Source: Alkalimonas amylolytica
GTDB taxonomy: Bacteria; Pseudomonadota; Gammaproteobacteria; Enterobacterales; Alteromonadaceae
DNA: 64,000 bases
NCBI RefSeq assembly: GCF_900107845.1
Contig: NZ_FNRM01000003.1
Span: 410,905 to 474,904 of the forward strand
Direction of reading: 5' to 3'
This document shows positions 25,766-34,758 of this stretch, in pieces (within the stretch, counting starts at the first letter, position 1; each line of letters begins with the position of its first letter). The position numbers were made by a program, and so were the translations under genes. Under the pieces are notes generated by a model that did no database searches, was not told where the DNA came from, and saw only the letters and a list, made by a program, of their open reading frames with translations.

Positions 25766-26220
25766 TATTTTTTACTCCGATAAGCGTCGATAATTGCGTC
25801 GAGCTCCTGCTCCAACGCCGGATTGCTTGCCTCTGATGTTGGCACTGCCTGACGGCGTCGCAGCATGTACCATAGCATCAGCACCAGCATCAAAACCGGC
25901 AACACCCACAACAACAAGGTAAGAGGATTTAACGGCGGACTGTAATGCACAAAGTTTCCATAGCGATCGACCATAAAGTCGATGACTTCCTGTTTGCTGC
26001 GCCCCTGCTGCACCAGCTCGTAGGTTTTGTTGCGCATATCAATCGATACCACCGCATTGGAGTCGGCAATATTCTGGTTCTGGCACTGTGGGCAACGCAG
26101 TTGCTGAACCAGCTCCTGATAAAGCTGGCGCTTAGCGTCATCCTCAAATGGCAGGATTTCCTGACCTGCCCACAGGGGTAAACTGCAAAGCAGCAACAAG
26201 AGCGCAGAGAAACGGCTCAT
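25765..26220 (-). CDS. ccmH: Cytochrome c maturation protein CcmH (CcmL-type thiol reductant)
   Basis: A 151-residue protein with a signal peptide ending near Ala18, the redox motif LRCPQCQNQ (Cys43 and Cys46), a conserved YGNFVHYSPPLNP segment, and one C-terminal membrane anchor (~residues 103-123). It reduces apocytochrome thiols before haem attachment. It overlaps ccmG by 4 bases. The short form with a separate ccmI is the arrangement seen in pseudomonads and alteromonads. Confidence 0.95.
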   Translation of the reverse strand: MSRFSALLLLLCSLPLWAGQEILPFEDDAKRQLYQELVQQLRCPQCQNQNIADSNAVVSIDMRNKTYELVQQGRSKQEVIDFMVDRYGNFVHYSPPLNPLTLLLWVLPVLMLVLMLWYMLRRRQAVPTSEASNPALEQELDAIIDAYRSKK

Positions 26221-26816
26221 GGCTGAGCTCCCTGATAGGCCAGGCCAACCTGCTGCAACTGCTCAAAGGCGGGCTCAAATTTTTGCCGCCATACCCGCGG
26301 ATTGATATCACCGACATGATGCATGCGAATTTTACCGTTGGCATCTACCAGGAAGGTCTCAGGCGAGCCAGACACGCCTAAATCCAGCGACAAGCGGCGG
26401 TTTTCATCCAGAATATTGAACTGATAAGGATTGCCAAAGTAGGCCAACTCGCGCTGCACATCGCGCTGCAATTGCCCCAGGCTGAAGTGATCACCAAAAG
26501 CCGGATCAACCGGCAACGGGTAATACAAGCCAACCACTTTAACACCCTGCTCTTTGAGCTCGGTCATAAAGCCCAATTGCGCCTTGCAAGTGGGACACCA
26601 AACGCCCCAAACGCTTAGCAAAAAAGGCTCACCGGTGAGTAATTCACGATTCCAGCGCTGTTCTGGCTGCATCAAATCCGGTAAGTCAAATTCAGGCAAA
26701 GGACGGTTCAACAGGGCCGAGTCTCTGGTCCAGGGATCCGAAAACAAGCCGGTAAATAAAAACACCGATACGCCCAAAAATATTGCCAGAGGCGCAAAAA
26801 ACAGCCATTTACGCAT
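26217..26816 (-). CDS. ccmG: Thiol:disulfide interchange protein CcmG (DsbE)
   Basis: A 199-residue membrane-anchored thioredoxin. The N-terminal segment WLFFAPLAIFLGVSVFLF anchors it; the active site is WGVWCPTC with Cys74 and Cys77, and the cis-proline region is GSPETFLVDANG. It keeps CcmH and apocytochrome cysteines reduced. I placed the start at 26816, where AAGGAG lies seven bases upstream; longer in-frame readings lie inside ccmF. It overlaps the ccmF stop by 8 bases. Confidence 0.95.
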   Translation of the reverse strand: MRKWLFFAPLAIFLGVSVFLFTGLFSDPWTRDSALLNRPLPEFDLPDLMQPEQRWNRELLTGEPFLLSVWGVWCPTCKAQLGFMTELKEQGVKVVGLYYPLPVDPAFGDHFSLGQLQRDVQRELAYFGNPYQFNILDENRRLSLDLGVSGSPETFLVDANGKIRMHHVGDINPRVWRQKFEPAFEQLQQVGLAYQGAQP

Positions 26817-28812
26817 GAGCCAGCTCCTTTTTAGCATCGCTCTGATCATCGCCTGAAGGCGCAGCAGCACGACGCAGTACTTTGCGGCGATAGCGCACAT
26901 CCAGTAAAGACCAGGTAGCCCCTATCGCCATCAGTAAACCACCCAGCCAGATCCAGCGAACAAAGGGTTTGACCTGTACTTTAAACGACCAGGCGTCTCC
27001 AGGCAGGGCCTCACCCAGGGATACATAGAGATCACGGCTTAAACGCGCATGAATCGCAGCCTCGGTCATCACCGTGCGCTGAATGGTGTAAAAACGCTTT
27101 TCAGCATGTAAATTGGTAATAAAACGACCATCTCGCTCCACCTTCAGATCCGCGGCTTCACCCCCAAAGTTTGGGCCATCCAGCTTGTACAGATCGAGCA
27201 AAGTAAATTCATAGCCGGATAAGGTCACCGTATCTCCTACCTGCATCCGTACATCCCGCTCCACACTGTACGTCGTGGTCATGGCAATGCCAATCACCAT
27301 CACGGCGAAACCAATATGCGCTGTGGTCATACCGTAATGGCTGGCACTGAGTTTGCGAATACCAGCCAACCCCTGACCAAACTGGCGAATACGTTGACCG
27401 ACTTCACCCAAGGCCGACATGCCGACCCAGGCACCCAACAACAAACCAATCAGGGCCACATTGGCCTGTACCGATTGCGTTGCCGCCATCAGACCAACCG
27501 CCACGATCAAAGCCGCCACAGCGATCATCGCCAGCGGCGGGATCAACGGTTGCCACTTTTGCTGTTTCCAGCGCACCCAGGGGCCGAGCCCCAGCAATAA
27601 GCTAAATGGAATGGTCAGATAAAAGAACATCGCATTAAAGAACGGTTCCCCGATGGAAATGGTACCAAGGCCCAGCTCCTGGTGGAATAACGGCAGTAAA
27701 GTGCCAAGAAACACCACCAAAGTAGCCGTCAGCATAAAGACGTTATTGCCCCAGAGCATGACTTCGCGCGAGAACAACTGATAACGGGCCTGGCTGCGCA
27801 CCGAACGCATCCGAAGCCCATACAGCAGTAAAGAACCGCCGATGACAATCAGTAAAAACACCAGCAGGAACATGCCGCGGCTTGGATCCGTAGCAAACGA
27901 ATGCACCGATACCAGCACGCCGGAGCGCACCAAAAAGGCACCCATTAAGCTCAGTGAAAAGGTGGCCAGTGCCAGCAGCACGGTCCAGGATTTAAAGGTA
28001 CCGCGCTTTTCCGTCACCGCCAGCGTATGGATCAGCGCCGTGCCAACCAACCACGGCATAAAAGAGGCATTCTCTACCGGGTCCCAGAACCACCAACCAC
28101 CCCAGCCAAGCTCTTTGTAAGCCCACCAGCTACCAAGCATGATACCAAGCGTTAAAAACATCCAGGCCGCTAAAGTCCATGGCCGCGCCCAACGTGCCCA
28201 GGTACTATCAAACTTGCCACTGAGTAGAGCAGCGATGGCAAAGGCAAAGGACACCGCAAAACCGACATAGCCCATGTACAACAACGGTGGGTGAATGATC
28301 ATGCCAAAATCCTGCAGCAGCGGATTGAGATCATTGCCCTCGACCGGGAAGTACGGCAGACTGCGCTCAAAAGCATTGGACATGAACAGTGAGAAGGCAA
28401 TAAAGCCCACACCAATCCAGCCCATAATGCCGAGAATACGGCCCTGCATTAACAGCGGTAGTTGCTTGGAAAACAAGGCAACCGCAGCCGTCCACAGCGT
28501 CAGTATCCAAACCCAGAGTACCATCGAGCCCTCGTGCGAGCCCCAGGTTGCTGTCAGCTTGTAGTACCATGGCAAGACAGAGCTTGAGTTGGAAGCCACA
28601 TTGATCACGGTAAAGTCATCGGTGTAAAAAGCGTAAGCCAAAGCCACAAAAGCAAGGCCGGCAAACAAAGCCGCTGCCAGTGCCAGCGGCTTGCCGAGCA
28701 TCAGCGCACGTTCATTGCCAGTATAGCTACCATACAGTGGGACAATGCCCAGTAACAGCGACAGCGCAAAGGAAAACGTTAACGCCAGTTGACCAAGTTC
28801 AGGGATCATCAA
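26809..28812 (-). CDS. ccmF: Haem lyase CcmF
   Basis: A 667-residue polytopic protein of the haem-handling family. The tryptophan-rich WWD motif is clear in [19 protein letters not shown] (~residues 233-251), and a long periplasmic domain lies near the C terminus (~residues 510-620). With CcmH and CcmI it attaches haem to apocytochrome c on the periplasmic side. It overlaps ccmE by 4 bases. Length is normal. Confidence 0.97.
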   Translation of the reverse strand: MMIPELGQLALTFSFALSLLLGIVPLYGSYTGNERALMLGKPLALAAALFAGLAFVALAYAFYTDDFTVINVASNSSSVLPWYYKLTATWGSHEGSMVLWVWILTLWTAAVALFSKQLPLLMQGRILGIMGWIGVGFIAFSLFMSNAFERSLPYFPVEGNDLNPLLQDFGMIIHPPLLYMGYVGFAVSFAFAIAALLSGKFDSTWARWARPWTLAAWMFLTLGIMLGSWWAYKELGWGGWWFWDPVENASFMPWLVGTALIHTLAVTEKRGTFKSWTVLLALATFSLSLMGAFLVRSGVLVSVHSFATDPSRGMFLLVFLLIVIGGSLLLYGLRMRSVRSQARYQLFSREVMLWGNNVFMLTATLVVFLGTLLPLFHQELGLGTISIGEPFFNAMFFYLTIPFSLLLGLGPWVRWKQQKWQPLIPPLAMIAVAALIVAVGLMAATQSVQANVALIGLLLGAWVGMSALGEVGQRIRQFGQGLAGIRKLSASHYGMTTAHIGFAVMVIGIAMTTTYSVERDVRMQVGDTVTLSGYEFTLLDLYKLDGPNFGGEAADLKVERDGRFITNLHAEKRFYTIQRTVMTEAAIHARLSRDLYVSLGEALPGDAWSFKVQVKPFVRWIWLGGLLMAIGATWSLLDVRYRRKVLRRAAAPSGDDQSDAKKELAHA

Positions 28813-29300
28813 TAACCCCCTGCCGACTCAGTTGCAGTTTGCTGCGATGGCGGCACGTGCTGGATGCCTTTTAACGCTTTAGCAACTTCAGGTGGCATGT
28901 ATTCTTCATCGTGCTTAGCCAGCACCTCTGTGGCACGAATTAACCGGTCCTCGACCAAGTGCCCCTGCGCCACTATGCCCTGCCCTTCACGAAATAAATC
29001 CGGCAAAATACCATTGTATTCGACTGTTACGGTTGGACCTGTGTCGACCAGATCAAAGCGCACGAGCAAGGATTCAGGATCACGCACCACAGAACCTTCC
29101 ACCACCACACCACCAATCCGTAAGCGCTGGCCGATTTCAGGCCGAATTTTATCCGCCCCGATGCCTTCGACCAGCTGAGTTGGGGTGTAGAATAAGTTGA
29201 TGTTTTGCTGCAGCGCATAAAGCATGGCGCCAATCGAGCCGGCTACCAGAGCCAGAATCGCTAAAATGGACCATAATCGTTTTTGTCGTCGTGCATTCAT
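28809..29300 (-). CDS. ccmE: Haem chaperone CcmE
   Basis: A 163-residue protein with an N-terminal membrane anchor ([18 protein letters not shown]) and a periplasmic OB-fold. The haem-binding histidine is His130 in [12 protein letters not shown], the usual H-D-E-x-Y form. It receives haem from CcmC and hands it to CcmF. It overlaps both neighbours by 4 bases. Confidence 0.97.
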   Translation of the reverse strand: MNARRQKRLWSILAILALVAGSIGAMLYALQQNINLFYTPTQLVEGIGADKIRPEIGQRLRIGGVVVEGSVVRDPESLLVRFDLVDTGPTVTVEYNGILPDLFREGQGIVAQGHLVEDRLIRATEVLAKHDEEYMPPEVAKALKGIQHVPPSQQTATESAGGY

Positions 29301-29500
29301 CGATGCTCTGCCTCCTGATACTGCTTAATGCGTTGTGCCCGCGCCAACTTCTGACGAAAATTCTGATGAAAGGCTTTCACTTCCCAAAAGCAGTACACCA
29401 CCAGACCAATCAGCAGGCCATAGGTCAGGCCGTAAGCCAACCAAATGTAAAAGCCATATCCACCCATGGCCAGAAAATCACTGAAACTATCAAACTGCAT
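29297..29500 (-). CDS. ccmD: Haem exporter accessory protein CcmD
   Basis: A 67-residue protein with one membrane segment ([20 protein letters not shown]) and a basic C-terminal tail, typical of CcmD. It helps release holo-CcmE from the CcmABC complex. Tight overlaps with ccmC (1 base) and ccmE (4 bases) confirm the assignment. Confidence 0.95.
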   Translation of the reverse strand: MQFDSFSDFLAMGGYGFYIWLAYGLTYGLLIGLVVYCFWEVKAFHQNFRQKLARAQRIKQYQEAEHR

Positions 29501-30237
29501 TAATGTCCTCCCAGTGTTGCCCGTACCCAGGGCCTGTGCTGCTCATGTTCTAAAATGGCGGTTCGCAAGCGCAGACACACCAAAGCCAGCATCAGCAGGT
29601 AGAAACCCAGTAAGCTAATCAACAAGGGCCATAACATGCTGGGATGAACCGAGGGCGTATCAAACTTGGTGATGCTGGCGCCCTGATGCAGGGTATTCCA
29701 CCACTCCACTGAAAAATGAATAATTGGGATATTGACGATGCCAATCACAGCCAGCAAGGACGCTACCTTACCTCCGGTTTGACGATCCGAGAAAGCACCA
29801 TAAAGGGCGATCACCCCCAGATACAGAAACAACAAAATTAACTGCGACGTAAGCCGCGCATCCCACTCCCACCAGGTGCCCCACATCGGCTTGCCCCAGG
29901 CCATGCCGGTAAGCAGCGAAATGGCGGTAAAGACGGCACCAATCGGCGCGATAGCCAGCACAGACCACTGCGCAACCTTCACTTGCCATACCAAGGCGAT
30001 AAAGGCAGCAATAGCCATCATGGTATAGGTGCTCATCGACAGCAAAGCGGACGGAACATGAATGTAGATAATACGGACGGTATCAAACTGCTGGTAATCC
30101 TGCGGTGCAAACACTAAGCCCCATAGGTTGCCAAATAACAAAATACCAATGGCTGACAGCATCAACCAAGGGAACAAACGCCCACAAAAATGGTAAAGAG
30201 TCTCAGGTTTTGCAAGTGGATGCAGCCATTTAAACAT
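29500..30237 (-). CDS. ccmC: Haem exporter protein CcmC
   Basis: A 245-residue six-helix membrane protein with the WWD motif in WGKPMWGTWWEWDARLTSQL (~residues 126-145) and histidines on either side (IYIHVPSALLSM and IIHFSVEWWNTLHQG) that ligate haem. It presents haem to CcmE. One base separates it from ccmB. Confidence 0.97.
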   Translation of the reverse strand: MFKWLHPLAKPETLYHFCGRLFPWLMLSAIGILLFGNLWGLVFAPQDYQQFDTVRIIYIHVPSALLSMSTYTMMAIAAFIALVWQVKVAQWSVLAIAPIGAVFTAISLLTGMAWGKPMWGTWWEWDARLTSQLILLFLYLGVIALYGAFSDRQTGGKVASLLAVIGIVNIPIIHFSVEWWNTLHQGASITKFDTPSVHPSMLWPLLISLLGFYLLMLALVCLRLRTAILEHEQHRPWVRATLGGH

Positions 30238-30238
30238 A

Positions 30239-30898
30239 CTAACTCACATTTATCCGTAACGCACTGGCGACAGCCAGCGGCACCAAAGCCAACGCCAATA
30301 ACAACATGGCGACCAGAATAGCAAGTTGTCCACTGTAGGGCAGCCCCATGCTGGCTGCCTCGATCGCCGCACTGGCAAAAATAAGCAGTGGGATATACAG
30401 CGGTAATATCAACAGGGCCAGTAAAATGCCGCCTTTATCGGCAGACATCGTCAGCGCTGCACCCAGCACACTCAAAATACTCAGCAAGGGCGTGCCCAGC
30501 AGCAAAGTAAGCATCATCGCAACAAAAGCTGGGGCTTCCACCCCAAGCAACATCGCCACCACCGGCGATATTAGCACCAAAGGCAAGCCGGTACTTAACC
30601 AGTTCGCTGCGGCTTTGGCCAGCACAAAAGCCATCAACCCCTGCCTGGACGCGACCAGCTGTTCAATCACACCGTTGCGGTAATCATCCCGAAACAAGCG
30701 TTCGGCCGCCAGCAAGACACTGAGCAGCGCAGCAATCCAGACAATGCCAGGTGCCATTATACGTAACTGATTCGGTTCTGGTCCAACCCCTAATGGAAAC
30801 AAGGTCAGCACAATAATAAAAAACAACAATGGATTCAGCCAATCAGCTTTTTGGCGCCCCAGCAGCACCAGTTCACGGCGTAAAAAAGTCACTACCAT
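30239..30898 (-). CDS. ccmB: Haem exporter ABC permease CcmB
   Basis: A 219-residue membrane protein with six hydrophobic segments. Diagnostic parts are FLRRELVLLGRQKADWLNPLL at the start and DDYRNGVIEQLVASRQGL (~residues 71-88). It partners the CcmA ATPase in releasing holo-CcmE from CcmC. It overlaps ccmA by 7 bases. Confidence 0.96.
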   Translation of the reverse strand: MVVTFLRRELVLLGRQKADWLNPLLFFIIVLTLFPLGVGPEPNQLRIMAPGIVWIAALLSVLLAAERLFRDDYRNGVIEQLVASRQGLMAFVLAKAAANWLSTGLPLVLISPVVAMLLGVEAPAFVAMMLTLLLGTPLLSILSVLGAALTMSADKGGILLALLILPLYIPLLIFASAAIEAASMGLPYSGQLAILVAMLLLALALVPLAVASALRINVS

Positions 30899-31518
30899 CG
30901 GTACGCCAGCTCCAGGGTTTTGAGCGTTGGGAAATCCTGGCTCAGTGCTTGATGGGTGGTCACGATAATAGCCCCTTCTGCGGCCAGATGCTGATGAAAG
31001 CGTTGCTGTAAGCGCTGGATGGCTTGCTGGTCCAAGGCCGTAAAGGGCTCGTCAAGGATCCAAAGTTGAGCCTGGGTTAACCAGAGTCTGGCCAGCGAGA
31101 CCCGACGTTGCTGACCTGCCGACAACATGCGGCAAGGAATGTCTTCCAAACCAGCCAGGCCCAGCTGACCTAACAAGTCCATGCTGTCGGTAAATGGCAG
31201 TTGATAAGCCGCACGCCAAAAAGCAATATTCTCCACCGCTGTCAGGTGCTCATGAATACCGCTCTGATGGCCGATATAACATAAAGAAGCGGCATACTGC
31301 TCGGCCTGTAAAGCGAGGGGCTGGCCGCAAAACAGAATGTTCCCGTCATCCGGAGTGGACAAACCGGCCAACAGGCGTAACAATGAGCTTTTACCAGCGC
31401 CGTTTTTACCCTGTATTTGCAGTAGCTGGCCGGGTGACAACTCAAGATCCAGCGCTTCGAACAGTACTCTGTCCTGGCGGATACAACTTAAGCCGCGGGC
31501 GCATAAGAAGTTGGTCAC
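30892..31518 (-). CDS. ccmA: Haem exporter ATP-binding protein CcmA
   Basis: A 208-residue ABC ATPase: Walker A GKNGAGKSSLL, signature LSAGQQRRVSLARL, Walker B LWILDEPFTALD, H-loop TTHQ. It uses ATP to free haem-loaded CcmE. The start is a GTG at 31518 with GGAGG seven bases upstream. It is the first gene of the ccmABCDEFGHI-mlaA transcript; the promoter must lie in the 100-base gap to the divergent FliK-like gene. Confidence 0.96.
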   Translation of the reverse strand: MTNFLCARGLSCIRQDRVLFEALDLELSPGQLLQIQGKNGAGKSSLLRLLAGLSTPDDGNILFCGQPLALQAEQYAASLCYIGHQSGIHEHLTAVENIAFWRAAYQLPFTDSMDLLGQLGLAGLEDIPCRMLSAGQQRRVSLARLWLTQAQLWILDEPFTALDQQAIQRLQQRFHQHLAAEGAIIVTTHQALSQDFPTLKTLELAYRW

Positions 31519-31555
31519 TGCATGGCCTCCTGGTAAAATTGCGCGGATCTTATCA

Positions 31556-31571
31556 TATTCCTAATGGAATA
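31556..31571. promoter_or_regulatory. Dyad TATTCC-TAAT-GGAATA in the ccmA / FliK-like divergent region
   Basis: A perfect 6-4-6 inverted repeat lies in the 100-base gap between the divergent genes. On the minus strand it is next to a TATGAT-like -10 for ccmA. It could be an operator; the binding protein is unknown. Confidence 0.3.
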
Positions 31572-31618
31572 CGAACGCATCAGGCCAGTACAAGCATGGT
31601 AAAAATGATTAAAATAAG

Positions 31619-33478
31619 ATGAACCCAATCAAACTTGAGCAATTGCTGCAACTAACGGCAACTGGGCGAACTAGCAATGCGGCGGTGCCACTGCAAGCAG
31701 ACAAGAGCTACACTGGTGTCATCTTAACCGATCCGGTGCAGGGCGCGCGCCTGCTTCAGCTAACAACCAGCCAGGGGATTTTGCAACTCCGTCTGCCAAA
31801 AAGTATTCAAACCAGCAATGGTACGCCGATGCAAGCCAGCTTTCAGCAACTGCCGGATGGCCGGGTTCAGGTGCAGCTGCAAGCCAAAGGTGAAGCAATG
31901 CAAAGCTTCCCACTCAATCAGCAACAAGCATTAACCTTAGCTTTAAACTGGGGTGCGAGCAGTAAAGTGGGCGCACAGGGCATCACAACCAGTACCGCCA
32001 CCCAACTTCCTGTCGAGTTAGTAACCAACTCGCAGCAAAGTCAGATCCGTTTACCACAAGGAACTCTGCTTCATCTGCCAGAAACCTTGCATCGCACTAT
32101 ACAATCTCTAATAACACAGTTTCCTCAGGCCAGGCTTCAGGCCAGCATTAGTCTTGGCACCGGCCAGGAGCCCAGCTTGTTTATCGAAGTCAAACCAGTT
32201 AGCACCGCCAAGGTTACGAACAGTGGTGCCGCAGCCCAGCTCAGTCAGGTTGCAAACACAAACCTCAAAGAAAATCACAGCACCACAGCGACACCGCAGC
32301 GCTTGCAATACCAGCAACTCACCCTGCCGACGCAACTGCAACAACAATTGTTGCAACGACTTGCAGACAGCTTACAAGGTCAAGCGGTGCCAGCACGCCT
32401 ACAACAGCAATACCTGCAAATGGGTGCACTGATGTTGCCGCTGCCGCAGGTACGATTGCCTTCTGGTAGCTATCAAATCAGCTTGCAGCAGGAGATGCAA
32501 CACTGGCAATTGCACTTTCAAAGCAAGCAACAAGCCAGCCATAAAGTGACCGTATCGACTGAAGCTTTCAATCGACCTATTCAATGGCAAGCCCCCGTCG
32601 GTGCGTCAACCAGTGCCCAGCCAAGTACAACCAACCTTGCTGGCAATGAACCGAAAACATTGCTGGATCAGGGCTGGCGTGCATTACTGCCGTTATTGCC
32701 CGACAGCCCAGCTCGCCTGGCTAGTCTGCCAGAACTCCCACAGCCCTTGCAGCAAGTACTGCAACAATTGCGTCAACAACTGCCTGGTGGTCAACAGGTT
32801 TTACAAACCGCACAGGTACAGCAACAGTTGCAAGCCGTATTGCAGTTCAATCCTTTGCAGATGCCAAGCCAACTGGCTGGCAGTGCTGCAGGCACCCTGG
32901 CAATCGCCATTCAGCTGTTGCTCGGCAGGCTCAGTCAGCAACCACCCGCTGCAAATCAGAGTCCACTTGCTCAACGGCTCATCCCATTGCTGCAACAACT
33001 GGATGCACAAAGTGCCAGCCAGTTGTTGCGTCAACTGGCCAGCCACAGTGGCGCCATGCAACAAAGCCAGCTGGCGAGTGCCGAATTACAGCAACAGCAG
33101 CCCAGCCAGTTTCTGTTACAACTACCGATCCAGCTGGAGCAGCAAAGCAGTCAACTTCAGGTAAAAATAGAGCAGCGGGAGGAATCGGCTGAGTCTGCTG
33201 GTGAAAACAGCGCAAAAATCTGGCAACTGACCATGCATTTTGATTTGCTGGAGCTAGGTAAATTAATGGCAAAAGCCCGGCTGCAGGAAAACCGTCTGAA
33301 TCTGCAGATTTACAGTGAGCAAATTAAGGCGCAGACACTGGCTGAGCAATTCTTGCCTTTGTTAACCGAGCGCTTGACCGCTCAGGGAATAGAGGTTGAA
33401 CAGGCGCAGTGCCAGCTCGGGGTAGTTCCTGGCACTTTGTTTACCAGACAAAGTAGCTTAATTAAGGTTCAGGCCTGA
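31619..33478 (+). CDS. FliK-like flagellar hook-length control paralogue
   Basis: A 619-residue protein very rich in glutamine and leucine, with low-complexity repeats across residues 60-530. The C-terminal ~80 residues fit the Flg_hook domain (PF02120): IWQLTMHFDLLELGKLMAKA then NRLNLQIYSEQIKAQTLAEQ. A second FliK-like gene next to the FlhB C-domain gene and ccmA is usual in pseudomonads and alteromonads. The classical fliK is at 53380. Function of the paralogue is not settled. The start ATG has only a weak site (AATAAG). Confidence 0.8.
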   Translation: MNPIKLEQLLQLTATGRTSNAAVPLQADKSYTGVILTDPVQGARLLQLTTSQGILQLRLPKSIQTSNGTPMQASFQQLPDGRVQVQLQAKGEAMQSFPLNQQQALTLALNWGASSKVGAQGITTSTATQLPVELVTNSQQSQIRLPQGTLLHLPETLHRTIQSLITQFPQARLQASISLGTGQEPSLFIEVKPVSTAKVTNSGAAAQLSQVANTNLKENHSTTATPQRLQYQQLTLPTQLQQQLLQRLADSLQGQAVPARLQQQYLQMGALMLPLPQVRLPSGSYQISLQQEMQHWQLHFQSKQQASHKVTVSTEAFNRPIQWQAPVGASTSAQPSTTNLAGNEPKTLLDQGWRALLPLLPDSPARLASLPELPQPLQQVLQQLRQQLPGGQQVLQTAQVQQQLQAVLQFNPLQMPSQLAGSAAGTLAIAIQLLLGRLSQQPPAANQSPLAQRLIPLLQQLDAQSASQLLRQLASHSGAMQQSQLASAELQQQQPSQFLLQLPIQLEQQSSQLQVKIEQREESAESAGENSAKIWQLTMHFDLLELGKLMAKARLQENRLNLQIYSEQIKAQTLAEQFLPLLTERLTAQGIEVEQAQCQLGVVPGTLFTRQSSLIKVQA

Positions 33479-33488
33479 GGAGCTTCTG

Positions 33489-33788
33489 ATGAAAAAGCCA
33501 AAGTCAGCTACCGCGCTTAAATACGACGGCAAATCCGCTCCGAAAGTGGTTGCCAAAGGTCATGGGGAACTGGCGGAAGATATCCTTAGCATTGCCAAAG
33601 AACATGGCATTCTGGTGCATGAAGATGAAGAGCTCAGTAAGCTGTTAACTGGTCTTGAACTCGGCGAGAGTATACCGACTGAGTTGTATCTGATTATTGC
33701 TGAGTTGATTGCCTTTTCGTACGTACTGCAAGGCAAATTTCCCGACAAATGGCACAACATTCATCAGCGCATCGATTTAAAAACCTAG
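33489..33788 (+). CDS. Small FlhB C-terminal-domain homologue (EscU/YscU/HrcU family)
   Basis: A 99-residue soluble protein resembling the cytoplasmic substrate-switch domain of FlhB: ATALKYDGKSAPKVVAKGHG, then AEDILSIAKEHGILVHEDEELSKLL. The NPTH autocleavage motif of true FlhB is absent, since the homology starts after it. Related stand-alone proteins (FhlB, Bacillus YlqH) are thought to aid or replace the FlhB C-domain in export switching. AGGAG precedes the start, 10 bases after the FliK-like stop. Its stop overlaps the convergent DUF2802 gene by 4 bases. Confidence 0.85.
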   Translation: MKKPKSATALKYDGKSAPKVVAKGHGELAEDILSIAKEHGILVHEDEELSKLLTGLELGESIPTELYLIIAELIAFSYVLQGKFPDKWHNIHQRIDLKT

Positions 33789-34210
33789 GATTTTTGCTGG
33801 TGTAAATTAAACAGCAGCTCAGCTTCCGCCCTTGGCAGCTCACACTCGCGCATTATTTCTTCCAAATCCGCACCTAACTGCACCATTTTCATGGCCCGGC
33901 TGTAAATTTTAGACTCGGGTTCAATCAACTGCACCGCCTGCAGTTGCTCCGCTTGCTCTGTCAGCAGTTGCTGCTGACTTTGCAGTTGAGACTCAAGCTC
34001 AAGCACACGCTGGCCAACACCAATCACACCTGAGCGAAGCTCCGCAAGCTCCGCCCTGAGAAGGCGAAGCTCTTGCTGATTATCGTCCGTACTGTCTTGC
34101 TGCAACAAGCGCTGATCTGAGCGGGCAAGCAGCTCAGAGCTGTGCTGCAGACTGCGCCACAGCAACCAGGCAACCAGCAGGCTTAATGCAAACAGCCACC
34201 CAATCAGCAT
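33785..34210 (-). CDS. DUF2802 membrane-anchored coiled-coil protein
   Basis: A 141-residue protein with an N-terminal membrane segment (MLIGWLFALSLLVAWLLW), then a coiled coil rich in Q, E and L (~residues 25-95), and a small helical end domain (IYSRAMKMVQLGADLEEIMR). DUF2802 is a constant member of polar flagellar clusters beside cheW, but its role is unknown to me. It is the last minus-strand gene of the block. Confidence 0.8.
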   Translation of the reverse strand: MLIGWLFALSLLVAWLLWRSLQHSSELLARSDQRLLQQDSTDDNQQELRLLRAELAELRSGVIGVGQRVLELESQLQSQQQLLTEQAEQLQAVQLIEPESKIYSRAMKMVQLGADLEEIMRECELPRAEAELLFNLHQQKS

Positions 34211-34222
34211 GCTGCTATCCTA

Positions 34223-34717
34223 CTACAGAGAGCTGATTTCATCCCACTCTTCATCCGTCAGAAGCTTGTTTAAATCCACCAAAATCAGCAACTCGCCATC
34301 CCGATTGGTAACGCCCTGAATAAACTTGGCGCTTTCATCATTACCCACATTGGGTGCCGTATCAATTTCAGAAGCTTTCAAATAGACCACTTCAGCCACG
34401 CTATCGACCAAAATGCCTATCACCTGCTTATCCGCTTCAATAATCACAATACGGGTGTTATCAGTCACTTCAGCGCCATTTAAGCCAAAACGCGTTCGGG
34501 TATCAATGACCGTGACGACATTACCACGCAGATTTATGATGCCCATCACGTAATCCGGAGAGCCAGGCACAGGCGCAATTTCGGTATAGCGCAATACTTC
34601 TTGCACCTGCATCACATTGATGCCATAAGTCTCATCCTGCAACTTAAAGGTGACCCATTGCAGGACCTCATCACCCTTGTCACTGTTTTTTGCGCTCTGA
34701 TTCGCTACATTGCTCAT
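34223..34717 (-). CDS. cheW: Chemotaxis coupling protein CheW
   Basis: A 164-residue CheW. After a short polar head the domain begins LQWVTFKLQDETYGINVMQV and contains VPGSPDYVMGIINLRGNVVT (~residues 53-72) and the C-terminal ILVDLNKLLTDEEW. It links methyl-accepting receptors to CheA in the polar array. It lies downstream of parC and parP, 41 bases after parP, and is the canonical CheW of the set. Confidence 0.96.
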   Translation of the reverse strand: MSNVANQSAKNSDKGDEVLQWVTFKLQDETYGINVMQVQEVLRYTEIAPVPGSPDYVMGIINLRGNVVTVIDTRTRFGLNGAEVTDNTRIVIIEADKQVIGILVDSVAEVVYLKASEIDTAPNVGNDESAKFIQGVTNRDGELLILVDLNKLLTDEEWDEISSL

Positions 34718-34758
34718 TCCAGCTCCTCATCAACGGCTACCAGGCCGTTGTATTTAGC

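Noticed and set aside
32601..33164. 187-codon frame inside the FliK-like gene
   Set aside because: It is an alternative frame of a glutamine-rich repetitive coding region; its cysteine/asparagine-rich product is an artefact of CAA/CAG repeats.
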